Part shown: piece after piece, positions 23,601 to 39,264 of the stretch | How positions within the stretch are numbered: position 1 is the stretch's first letter | How the letters are laid out: each line of letters starts with the position of its first letter | Source: Triplophysa rosa | Taxonomy: Eukaryota > Chordata > Actinopteri > Cypriniformes > Nemacheilidae | Direction of reading: 5' to 3' | NCBI RefSeq assembly: GCF_024868665.1 | Contig: NC_079908.1 | Span: 7,631,174-7,695,173 of the forward strand | DNA: 64,000 bases | Notes under the pieces: generated by a model | The model's database searches: none | Told to the model about the DNA's origin: nothing | Seen by the model: the letters and a program-made list of their open reading frames with translations, nothing else | Made by a program: the position numbers and the translations under genes

Positions 23601-23823
23601 AAATAGTGTTCAGCTGAAGAAAGGAAGTCATATACATATTGGTTGGGAGAGAGGTGAGAAAATTAAGAGAATGTTTCTTTTTGGGAAAATGATTTACTTT
23701 TAAGCTACAGGCTGACTGCCAACTTGTTATCTTGTTCTTGGTGGTCGTGATGACCTGTCTGTGTCTTTTCCTGCAGGAGGCGCAGGATGTCAAGGCACAT
23801 ACTGCGGAAGGAGGAGGAAGTGA
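4534..23823 (+). CDS. eln: Elastin (tropoelastin) gene, 54 recognisable coding exons
   Basis: It encodes tropoelastin, the secreted matrix protein that lysyl oxidase cross-links into elastic fibres. Exon 1 gives a 25-residue signal peptide (basic start, then a Leu/Val-rich core). The body alternates long Gly/Val/Pro/Leu-rich exons with short cross-link exons of two kinds: KPPK-type early (27 nt) and AAKARKYG-type from 10444 onward. The last exon (23777-23823) encodes a two-cysteine, basic C-terminus (CQGTYC followed by GRRRK), the elastin hallmark. Spliced length by my exon sum is 4,638 nt, about 1,545 residues. Almost every intron interrupts a codon after its first base. The exon blocks are listed in the next four entries. 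limk1 follows in the same orientation, the conserved vertebrate neighbour pair. Fish have two elastin genes and I cannot assign which this is. Confidence 0.95.
4830..4938. repeat. CCATGGTT-rich palindromic repeat cluster in elastin intron 1
   Basis: Several spaced copies of AACCATGGTT or part of it, in both orientations, occur within about 110 bases and end in GTAACCATGGTTAC. They look like the remnant of a small foldback element. No host function is indicated. Confidence 0.45.
8853..12542 (+). CDS. eln: Elastin exons 13-26
   Basis: Exons: 8853-9002, 9084-9176, 9268-9315, 9403-9453, 9536-9568, 9658-9732, 10444-10485, 10590-10814, 10946-10972, 11092-11304, 11407-11436, 11918-12139, 12223-12255, 12366-12542. 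From 10444 on, the cross-link exons switch to the KA type (AKAAKYG, AAAKARKYG, YAAAKARKYG), where Ala-spaced lysines followed by Tyr suit desmosine-type cross-links. The 10590 exon includes tandem VPGVGG units, close to the classical VPGVG elastin repeat. The intron after 9732 contains a 510-bp MITE; the intron after 12542 contains two. Confidence 0.85.
9831..10340. repeat. 510-bp MITE in elastin intron 18
   Basis: Terminal inverted repeats are TTAAAGAGTACATAAC at the left and GTTATGTACTCTTTAA at the right. The element begins and ends with TTAA, compatible with a TTAA target duplication. The interior includes a GC-richer segment (10000-10150) unlike the flanking intron. No ORF of note. Confidence 0.75.
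13152..13379. repeat. 228-bp MITE in elastin intron 26
   Basis: The inverted ends read TAAGGGGCGATTT at the left and AATCGCCCCTTA at the right. The interior is CpG-rich compared with the AT-rich intron around it. It is non-coding. Confidence 0.7.
13433..14086. repeat. TTAA-bounded MITE, family B (copy 1)
   Basis: It begins TTAAAGGGGTCAAATGAC and ends with the inverted CATATGACCCCTTTAA. The first 250 bases reappear in inverted orientation at 30480-30736, identifying a family with a second copy between elastin and limk1. It is non-autonomous and sits in elastin intron 26. Confidence 0.75.
14132..17836 (+). CDS. eln: Elastin exons 27-39
   Basis: Exons: 14132-14161, 14245-14544, 14696-14728, 14810-14995, 15101-15133, 15398-15475, 16846-16893, 16994-17023, 17100-17183, 17258-17299, 17374-17463, 17559-17603, 17813-17836. 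The 14245 exon carries a near-perfect 30-bp tandem array. The exons ending at 14544 and 15133 fit the frame only if their introns start with GC (GCATGC, GCATGT). The 14245 acceptor is weak (poor pyrimidine tract). KA-type cross-link exons lie at 14132, 14696, 15101 and 16994. Confidence 0.8.
14331..14540 (+). repeat. In-frame 30-bp tandem array in elastin exon 28
   Basis: Six 30-bp units (14331-14510) each encode VPVGGYGPGG, followed by a diverged seventh (14511-14540, VPAGGYRPGS). Units 2 to 5 are base-for-base identical to my reading, so the array is recent or homogenised. Confidence 0.95.
14585..14645. repeat. (GTGTT)n microsatellite in elastin intron 28
   Basis: An uninterrupted run of about twelve GTGTT/TGTGT pentamers lies immediately downstream of the exon 28 array. 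Confidence 0.9.
15715..15872 (-). repeat. tRNA-derived SINE-like sequence, interrupted
   Basis: Read on the minus strand, 15872 to about 15808 has a pol III A box (TAGCTCAGTGG) and, 30-40 bases further on, a B box (GGTTCGATCC), the layout of a tRNA-derived promoter. It is not a functional tRNA. The element is split at 15873 by a hAT-type insertion and resumes at 16550. A related sequence begins at the right edge of the window (63974). Confidence 0.6.
15873..16541. mobile_element. 669-bp hAT-type non-autonomous element
   Basis: It is flanked on both sides by the 8-bp duplication GCTACAGG (15865-15872 and 16542-16549), characteristic of the hAT superfamily. The ends are short inverted repeats: CAGGGCTGGCCTGG at the left pairs with a right end reading CCAGTCCATCCCTG. 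No transposase is visible. Confidence 0.8.
17965..18270. mobile_element. 306-bp hAT-type MITE in elastin intron 39
   Basis: Terminal inverted repeats are GGTAACACTTTA and TAAAGTGTTACC. They are flanked by a perfect 8-bp duplication AATATACT (17957-17964 and 18271-18278). The 8-bp target size points to hAT. It has no coding capacity. Confidence 0.85.
18355..18641. repeat. TTAA-bounded MITE, family A (copy 2)
   Basis: It starts TTAAAGTGAGAGTTCAC and ends GTGAACTATCACTTTAA, with TTAA at both termini. It shares the interior blocks of the copies at 1087 and 37248. Confidence 0.8.
18751..23823 (+). CDS. eln: Elastin exons 40-54
   Basis: Exons: 18751-18801, 19158-19223, 19940-19990, 20088-20243, 20319-20504, 20668-20718, 20803-20850, 20990-21106, 21521-21616, 21809-21856, 22009-22050, 22169-22234, 22383-22445, 22616-22672, 23777-23823. 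The 20319 exon is an eight-unit 24-bp array encoding GAGL(I/V)PGG. The 22616 exon (KAAKYAALQGFLGGG) and the terminal exon form the conserved C-terminal end with a stop at 23821-23823. A decayed exon at 21312 has been left out (see findings). Confidence 0.85.
18815..19057 (+). repeat. LINE 3'-end fragment (L2/Rex-like) in elastin intron 40
   Basis: The sequence after 18835 resembles the conserved end of fish LINE reverse transcriptases: a Trp-Asn-Glu-Leu segment followed by a THLF-like stretch, in broken frames. It ends in a short AAATAAATAAATA tail, as L2-type LINEs do. It is a decayed fragment; the family assignment is from memory of the motif. Confidence 0.45.
22941..23254. repeat. Probable MITE in the last elastin intron
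   Basis: The left end TACACTCTAAAAATAATTCTG is roughly mirrored by the right end CTCTGTTTTTTGGAGTGTA. The interior is A/T-rich and non-coding. A separate TTGGGTCAAAA / TTTGACCCAAC inverted pair lies just upstream (about 22722-22783). Confidence 0.55.
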
Positions 23824-24890
23824 GATACCAGCGGCGAGAAATGACCTCATACTAAACAAGTGGTGCTACTGCCTACTCTCAAATGCACTTTTTACAGTTA
23901 AAACAGTGCCTCGTGTAATGACGGTGTATGACAGAGAATTTCAACATCAATGAGATTAACCGTATGATTATGTGTGAACTGAACAAGTGTCATGTAAACC
24001 TCTTTGCACTGCAGAAGATCTCACTGTGCATTTCTTTTACAAATGTAATGTTTAACCAACTTTCGTTTTAAAAGAGCTTTTAATTATTTTTATATTATTT
24101 GCAACCCAACAGTTTAAAGTTACAGTCAAGCAGACCATAGAGGCCTAAAAGTTGCTCACTCACACTTACTGTAAGTAGCTGAATATCCAGACATGTGATG
24201 TCTGGGGACGTGTCGCTTCTATTTCAGGATGATCTGTGACCGTGGATGCAGCGGTGTCATAGGCTACGTGTTCGGTCCACATATAAAAACGCATGTAATT
24301 CTGTCTCATGCTGTCGTAAAGCAATAAGAATCTCTTCATAACTGTTTGCGTATGACTGCATTAATACACCAATCTTTCTTTTCCAAAGAGTTACAGTCAT
24401 TGAAATGAGTCACTTAAAGAATAGTCATTTAGAAACTTTAGAGCGAAATGTTAAATGTGCAATTAAGTTCACAGTACCTGAGGGTTATAAGCTGTCTTCA
24501 AAGATACCTCAGGAACTTGAAGCGGTTTCTTTTCTAGTTTATCTGACCCCATAACGCCTTGTTTTTCGTGTGTTTGTTTGTTTATGGTAACGCTTCTTAA
24601 ATTAAGGATATCTATGCATTTAACCTAACTAGTTCTGGGGTTTGTAAGCAATGCGTGTCGTGGATGGTGTATCTGTTTGTGTAAGTGCAACTATTCAAAT
24701 GTGACCTGAAAGTTTGAGAATAGAAATTCATACATCTTGCAGTTTTTTGTTTTGTCGTTGATTTTCAGTAAGGTGCACTTTTTACATCAAATTTTGTGAA
24801 ATTCCATCCACTTCACCTTTTTTATGACTTGATTTTGATTGTGCCTTTTATATATTAAACATTTCTAAAATAAATTGTGTAAAAACAAAT
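23824..24890 (+). other. eln: Elastin 3' untranslated region
   Basis: The A/T-rich sequence following the elastin stop has no competing ORF. A canonical AATAAA at 24869-24874, preceded by ATTAAA at about 24854, is the most plausible polyadenylation signal, giving a 3' UTR of about 1.05 kb. Long 3' UTRs are usual for elastin. The exact end is inferred. Confidence 0.6.
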
Positions 24891-25443
24891 CGTGTTTTTT
24901 GATTTCACCTATTTGCAGTAACGGTAAAATGCAATACAAATGGATTAATTCTGAGACGCATTAAAATCAAATACGACTCTGGACAAACAGAAACTTTGTT
25001 TATTAGTAGAAGTTTTAAGCTGTTGCTTTTAAGCATTAGCTTCATCTCAAATGTTTCTTCCAAGATTCCACAATTAAAATGGACACAAATTGGACAATTG
25101 CTGGCATATAAAAGCATAAAGATGTTAAATTAATGTGAATTTGGTCTTGGAAGAATTTGACCCGACTTTTTAGTTCATATTGAATTATGACGTTGGTGGA
25201 CATATGGCACCCGTTGCTGTCATAATATATGAAAGAGCTCGTTTGTGTTGCTCAATTGTGATTTTTTTTGGTGCAGCTAAAGCATGTATTGCACACCAGA
25301 TGGCGTGTCAATATGTTCATTCTCAAAGTATCAAAAATTCACTTCAGATTTTGATTCCACTCCATTTGCTCAAAGGCTTTTTGGTTCCACTCCACTGGCT
25401 CAAATCTCGCTCAATCTGGTGTACAGATCCAACGCAAAATCCT

Positions 25444-25935
25444 TTCTCTCAAAACTCTTGTCACGGCTGCCGTGGAAAGAACCCAATTGGGTTCCCAACG
25501 ATGGAGGAAAACGAAACAAAGGCAAAATACAACAAAACAAAGACTTCCCACGGGGGGCAAAAACAAACTAAACAGAACAGGACACAACGTCTTAAACAGG
25601 ACAAGGTATTAAAAACTAAGGGCCCAGGAAACAGTAACACAACACGAGGTACAAACAACACTGGCATGAATTACCGTGTGACACGATACGCATACACACA
25701 CACACAACGCAAGAGCACAGGACAATGAAACAAGAGGGCATTAAATAGGGCAAGACAAACGAGGGATAATGACACAGGGCAGGTGAGGGTAATGGAACAC
25801 GGCCGGGAAGTAATACGGGAAACGAGAGGGGCGGGGCCAATGACAAGACGCTGGAGAGAACGCATATTATTGTCAAAAGGACAATAATATGTTTCTCTCC
25901 ACACATAACCAAAGACCTTGTCATGGCTCTGCCTC
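25444..25935. repeat. Dispersed repeat with TGTCAYGG-type ends (copy 1)
   Basis: It begins TGTCACGGCTGCCGTGG and is bounded on the right by TGTCATGGCTCTGCC. It contains a GGGCATTAAATAGGG block also present in the copy at 27795-28200. It is GC- and AC-rich, unlike its surroundings. No intact protein; class not determined. Confidence 0.45.
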
Positions 25936-27794
25936 AGGACCAGGAAATCCCAGACTAAAAGAAGCAGAACCATGACATTCTTCTGCGTGAATACACTTGC
26001 ACAAAACCTCCCCCGATGAAAGGACTGGGATGCACGTCTGGTCATGAGGTCCGTGAGGGTTCTCAGCAGGTGACACTGGTCGGGTAACTCTATCCTCTGA
26101 CAGTATGCATTCTTTCTGCAGAGCAAAGCAGTCTTCAGAAGGTGCAGTTAAGTTAGGAGGGGTGGGAGGGATTTCAACTCTCTTCAGACTCTTGGCAGGA
26201 AGCAGTGCAGCTCTGTGCTGCATATGCAGAAATGAAAGAGAAACTAGGACTCACGGCTAAACAATTGAAGATTACTCTGGGTGAACTTTTTTTCTGAACT
26301 GTCTCCACCCACTGTAGTATCTTTTCTCCACCCCTGGAATGAGTGAAGGAGAGTAGGACCAGTACAGGAGTACAACTGCTGCTATGCATAAGTCTTGTCA
26401 GGACCTGTATTGCAGGAGAGGGGGGAAAGCAAGGTAACAAAGATTGTACTTGTTTTGTTCAAAATTGGCTTGAGTTTTTTTTTTTAATTCGCTTTTTGGC
26501 TGTCATTTTCATTTTTTTTAAATGGAGTGTGGTGGTTTTAATGGTGACAGATGCATAGCGCATTTTTGGTGAAAACAAAAAGAGGAACTTGTTTGTCAAT
26601 TATCTTAAGATAACATTTTTTTTGGTGAATGTGAGTTTATAGTTTGTAACTTTGTCGTATATGTAGATGAATTGCCAATACACGGTTTTCTGATCTTGTT
26701 TAAGACCCCTCGAGGCATAATAAGGTTTCTTAGTGTTTCATGTAAATGCAGAAAAGGAATTCAGACTTGTTTGTTTGTTTCACACAGTTGTTTTCGCTCC
26801 CACTTCTCTATTCAGAATCCATTTTGCATTCATGTTGCTGGCAGATATTTTACTTAAATAGGATTTTGGACGTGTTTATTACAATCACACAAACTTTTTA
26901 CAAAACATTACAAACTATAAGGATATGCCTACATTGTATAAAAACGTATCATTTAAACGTTTAATTTCAACAGCTGGGGCACCGGAAAAATACGTATAAA
27001 AGTGACGTTGCATGTTTTTAGAATGAATGAATGGATTTAACCCAGATTGTAAATTTGCAGTCTATTTCTGTAATTTGACATTTTTATCGTTTTTTTTAAA
27101 ATGCATGAAAATTCCTTACAGTTGATTTTCATTGAACTCATGTTCATGTTGTTCATGTTCTTGTCATACACACAAATACTGTGTACTGTGTCATAAAGAA
27201 AGTCTATTAAACATCTAACCACAGAACTGTCAAAAGCGTCGAGAGACAGTGCTTAGTATAGCCTACGAAATACTTTACAAGTCAAAATGTCTATACATGT
27301 ATAGTCATAACGTAAATAGGTTTGTTATTATGTCTTTGTAGTAACATTTATTCTGCATAAGTATTAAGTAAGCTTTCAAATTACTTTCAAATGTGCAAAC
27401 ATTTTGCAGTAACATTTCACTACACACTTGAGCCGTGTTTGATCACACTACATGTGTGAGAGGGCTGTATATTTGTCTGTTGAAGGATGGAAGAGCAGAT
27501 CAGCACCAGCTGTGAAACACATGGCAGGCATCCTGTTCAGATGTGCAGGGAGAGGAAACGCCTATTCACTCGCTTGTTTTCACTCGGTCTTGCTCAATCT
27601 TACTCTAAGTTCAGAAAGTTCAGAGCTGATTTGATAAACAACATACTTTATTTTTTTGTCATCCAAAGTGCAAATGCCATGAGGCCTATTAAAAAGGTTT
27701 ATTACAAAAAACATGTTCAGGCTGTTCCTCGTTGTTGAAACAACAGCACAAAAATGTTCTATGTAATGAAAAAGGTTATTTAGACTATTTACTG

Positions 27795-28200
27795 TCATGG
27801 TTGTGCACGGCAGAGAACCCAATAGCAGACAGGAGGAGGTAGAAAACAAGGACTTTAAAACAGAAAGCAAAAACCCACGAGGGGGTAAAACAACAATAAC
27901 AAGGGGAATTTAACTTACAAACTCGACAGGAACAGTAAACTCGACTAAGACAACACTTGACATAAACTGACGTTGACTAGACTATGTTTACAGAGCAGGA
28001 AACAATACGTAATGACTAAGACAAGACTTGGTAGCAAAAAGAACAGGCACAGGACAGCAAACACAAGGGCATTAAATAGGGAGGAAGGAACAGGTGGGAG
28101 GCATAAACTAATTAACAATCAATAATAAGGACACGAGAGGGCCATAACAACAATACCATGTCTCTCTCACACTAAACGCGTGGGTCTGTCATGATTCTGC
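27795..28200. repeat. Dispersed repeat with TGTCAYGG-type ends (copy 2)
   Basis: It begins TGTCATGGTTGTGCACGGC, contains GGGCATTAAATAGGG like the copy at 25444, and is bounded by TGTCATGATTCTGCC at 28188. It directly abuts the Ser/Pro-rich open frame at 28243, so the two may be parts of one larger element. Confidence 0.45.
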
Positions 28201-28242
28201 CACAAGACTCGGCGTGGGCGCCCCGAACCAGAGGCCTCCAGC

Positions 28243-29088
28243 ATGGAGACCTCACCAGACGTCACTGTGGACGGAGAGCCTAGGCCCACCGCGATACCGA
28301 AGCCAGCATGTAACCCTGCGACTGAGCCTGAGTTCGCCCTGGAGCATGAACCACGAGACGCGTCTGACCATGTGCGTGAGCCGGCTACACTGTGCATCGC
28401 CTTGGGGTTTCTGATGGACTACGAGGGCTGCAAGGGAAGCCCCGTCCATGCTCCCGCTGCTGAGGGTGAGCGGCAAGGCGCCTCTGAACTTTTGGACTGG
28501 GCTAATGACTTTGACTGTTGGCTGCTGCCTTCCCCGCTGGTTCTGCCCAGCCGTTCCAAGCCCCCACTGGTCCCGCCCAGTTCTCCCTTTGCCTCTTCTG
28601 CCTTGTCAGCATGTGAGTCAACCCTGGTCCTGTTAACCCCTGAACTGGACTCCTCCATATCTCCGCCCTCAGCCTCCGAGACCCAAACTCCACCTCGGTC
28701 ATTCGACCAAGCGGCTACACCTCTGCTCATTGCTCCCTCTTCTCCACCATGTCCCGGCATCCCTCTGGCTTCACCAGGCTCCCTCGTCCCTCCGGCTCCG
28801 CCTTGGTCAGTCGTCGACCATCCGCCTCACCTTCTGCATTGTCAGGCTCCTCCTTCCTCTCGGCTCCTCCTCAGTCGCACTGGCTCCGCCACGGTCTGCC
28901 TTGGTCACCTGAGCTATTGGCTTCGCCTCGGACCTTCAGACCTTCGGTATCACCTGGGCTCTCCGTCTGCGTGGCTACACCCTGGACTCCTCTGGTGTCA
29001 TCTCTGTCGCTCGTCACCAGGGTTTCGTCAGTCTGCTCTCCACCATGGCTCCTCCCTCCCTCGACGCCACCCTGGGACCTCCTCATGA
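28243..29088 (+). other. Ser/Pro/Leu-rich open frame, repeat-derived
   Basis: An open frame of 281 codons starts at ATG 28243. The product is dominated by Pro, Ser and Leu with PPSRSP/APPWSVVDHPP-like segments and no recognisable enzyme domain. Such frames recur in fish genomes inside dispersed repeats, and it sits directly after a repeat copy and before GGGGGGGTGTTATGTCAC, a common right-hand boundary of that repeat type. GC content is far above the neighbours. I treat it as a repeat remnant, not a host gene. Confidence 0.4.
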
Positions 29089-29589
29089 CTGGCATCTGGA
29101 TCATCCTCCTGCTAACTCTGCTCTGGACACCTCCCCAGTCCTATGGACTTCCTCCTGCCTTCTTCCCTTTGTCATACCCTCGTCCCTTCCAACCCATCGC
29201 ACCTTCCGGGGGGGTGTTATGTCACATTTACGTCTGTTTCCCTATTTAGTTTTCCCCGTTTTTGCCATTAGACTTAATTTTGCCACGATCCCTTACCTGT
29301 ACCTTGTTTGTTTTACTCACACCTGTTAGTGTACAAGTGATGACGATAACAACTATTTAGCCACTGCCTTTTTCATTTGTTCTTTGTCTTGTCTAAAGTG
29401 TTGTAACTGCCCTTATCGAGTTCTGTTTATTTGTATAAAGTGCTTTCATTAAATATCTATTCACTGTGAATTACCTTCGCCTCATTCATCTATCGCTGCC
29501 GTTACAATTGCCTTCAAGAACCTTTCACTTAAGGAAGTTTTTTGATGGTTCTTCCTGCTGTGAACCCCTAATTTGCACCTATCTGCTTG

Positions 29590-29943
29590 TTAAAGGGATA
29601 CTTCACTCAAAAATGAAAATTCTCTCATCATTTACTCACCTTTACCAACCAGACAGATTTTGCCCCCCATTGACTACCATAGTCCCAATGGTAGTCAAAA
29701 GTGCCCCAGAACTGTTTGCTGTCCTACATTCATCAAAATGTCTTCTTTTGTGTTCAACAGAACTTTTTAAGAAAAATTATAAAGTAATTTTTCCTACTAT
29801 GGTAGTCAATGGGGGGCAAGATCTGTTTGTTCATAAGCATTCTTCCAAATATCTTTCTCTGTGTTCATCAGAACAAAGACATTTATACAGATTTGAAACA
29901 ACTCGAAGGTGAGTCAATGATGACAGAATTTTCATTTTTGGGC
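29590..29943. repeat. TTAA-bounded MITE, family A (copy 3)
   Basis: It starts TTAAAGGGATACTTCACTC. It has the family's internal TGTCTTCTTTTGTGTTC block and ends at GAATTTTCATTTTTGGGC, missing the last few bases of the inverted end. It has an internal foldback around GGTAGTCAATGGGGGGCAAG. Confidence 0.7.
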
Positions 29944-30184
29944 ACCACCGTTTCTGGGTCCAGCTGCTCTATCAGATGCCAGTATATAGACAAACACTCA
30001 TGGTTTGCTCTCTCAAAATAAAAATAAAACGAGATCTATAGTGGTTTGTGTACATCATGAGAACATAAAGGTTTCGTGTAGCCTAAATGTGAAAAGTGCT
30101 CGTAAACGTCTGACCATGTTTAAATAGTACCCTCACTTGAAATGAGTGGAAATTAGTATATTTTTTTATCTACGATTTACTGAT

Positions 30185-30736
30185 TTAAAGGGGTCATATG
30201 GCTGTTTATGTGTGTATGATTCTGCCTGGATATCTGTTCATTGATTACTTGGATTACCCCTTTGTTTTGGTTGAATGGGTAGACTGATGTTTCTGGATTT
30301 GACCCATTGCCTGACTATTCACCTTTGCCTTTGGATTTACCCTATGTTTGTTGTACGTTGGACTGTCTTATTGGTATTGACCCTCTGCCTGTCTACTCGA
30401 CTCTGTTTATTCTACTTCCTTAATAAACTGCCGCATATGGATTCTAACGCCGCCTCAGCGTCTTCGTTATAGCTACATTTCCGTCACACGCTTGCAGTAT
30501 TCGACCAATCACTACGCGCTGGTTAACTGGCCAATCATAGCACACCTCGCTTTTCAGAGCGATGAGTTTTGTAAAAAAATCTGCACGTTTCAGAGAGGCC
30601 GGGCAAAGAGGAGATACAAACATGCACAGTATGTGGAAAATACAGTGTTTTTGAACCTTAAATCGTGTATACACATTGCATTACATCCAAAACAAATGAT
30701 AATATTCGTTTTAGCCGTGTCATATGACCCCTTTAA
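30185..30736. repeat. TTAA-bounded MITE, family B (copy 2)
   Basis: It starts TTAAAGGGGTCATATGGC and ends GTCATATGACCCCTTTAA. Positions 30480-30736 are the inverted counterpart of 13433-13690 in elastin intron 26. It is non-coding. Confidence 0.7.
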
Positions 30737-31045
30737 ATTACAGTTTTTTTACAGATATAAACAAATAGACGGTACGAGTTGTTTTATTAACTTATTCTTG
30801 ATTGCTGATGAGTTGTAAGACAGTTGAAATTGCTTAACTCGTATTTAAATGGTTTAAGAATGATAAAGCATGTTGATTTATTGATCACATTGTTTTTTGT
30901 TTTAGAGTAAAAAAAAAAAAACGTAACCATTTTTCACGCACTTTGAGTCATGAAGTTTAATCTATACTTAAAATAAATTACAGTGAAAAAGTAAATAATA
31001 AAAATGTTATGTATTTAAATCATTGTCTGTTTCCTTCTCTGTTAG

Positions 31046-38442
<7,397 letters not shown>

Positions 38443-39264
38443 AGTTGGGTGCGCTGACTATAAAGCAAACAAAAGCACACAGGGGATTATGATGTAATGA
38501 TATAATGAAGTTGGAAATCTCAGAATCTTCCTGATAGTGAGCCCCAGAAGGATTCTTGCAGTAGTCCACACCTTAAATTCATAAAATTGTATTAAATTAG
38601 CTACTTTTTAATTTTATACAGTATAGTATTTTGAACAGTATGTGAATCAACAAATTGTATTTATTCTGAAAGTCAGCCAGTGCTATCTTTTACTAAAAAA
38701 AGTTTGTTTATGGTTTTACAGTTGATGTAATTTTATGTATTGCTTAAATGTATATTGTACAAGCTGTTTTTACGAATCTGCTGCAGTAATTTTGCACTGT
38801 TTGTACTGTTCAATGTAATATTTTATTAATAGTAGCCTCATTTTAATCTAAACATGCATTAAATTTCACATAGGCTAACGTAATACATTTCCTTCACCGT
38901 GTCTCGGTGATCTATTTTCTCGATCTGTTTGTTTAAGTACATCTTCATTTGTAAAATGTAGCCCTAACGTTTTAATATACTGTGAATTTGTGGTCAAAGC
39001 AATTCATCTGAAGGAATAAATGCATTGACGCTGCACGTGCGAGTGGGTTGCCATGGTTTCACCTGAATTATATTTGAAATGGAAACCTCGTTAACGGAAC
39101 GCATCGTAACGGTTTTAGTTCATTAACCGAAGCCAAGTTTCTTCGTTAAATTATTTATTTTATACATTTGCAACTGTCTTTTGGACACTCGTGTCAGCTC
39201 TTTAACTGTCGGTTTATTTGGGCCTATTCAAATATTGTTCCATTTTCTCAACGATTGCAAGGCA
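38443..39264. other. limk1 3' UTR and septin-like 5' flank
   Basis: About 820 bases separate the limk1 stop from the next ATG in the same direction. ATTAAA near 38868 and AATAAA at 39015-39020 are candidate limk1 polyadenylation signals. The promoter of the septin-like gene must therefore be compact or overlap the limk1 3' end. No TATA box is obvious. Confidence 0.5.

Larger units (their letters stand above)
24891..31045. other. Repeat-dense region between elastin and recognisable limk1
   Basis: No host gene is supported. It contains two related dispersed repeats (25444-25935 and 27795-28200), a Ser/Pro/Leu-rich open frame typical of a retroelement-like fish repeat (28243-29088), a family A MITE (29590-29943) and a family B MITE (30185-30736). 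The first coding exon(s) and promoter of limk1 ought to lie here, but I could not locate a convincing LIM1 N-terminal half. Confidence 0.55.

Noticed and set aside
25180..25728. 182-codon plus-strand frame after elastin
   Set aside because: It crosses the boundary of a dispersed repeat, has low-complexity Lys/Thr/Asn composition and no recognisable domain.
27487..27550. Possible missing LIM1 exon of limk1 (TGGCAGGCATCCTGTTCAGA resembles a W-x-x-x-C-F pattern)
   Set aside because: The match needs a one-base insertion, the upstream frame contains a stop and lacks the first CxxC pair, and no donor follows at phase 2.
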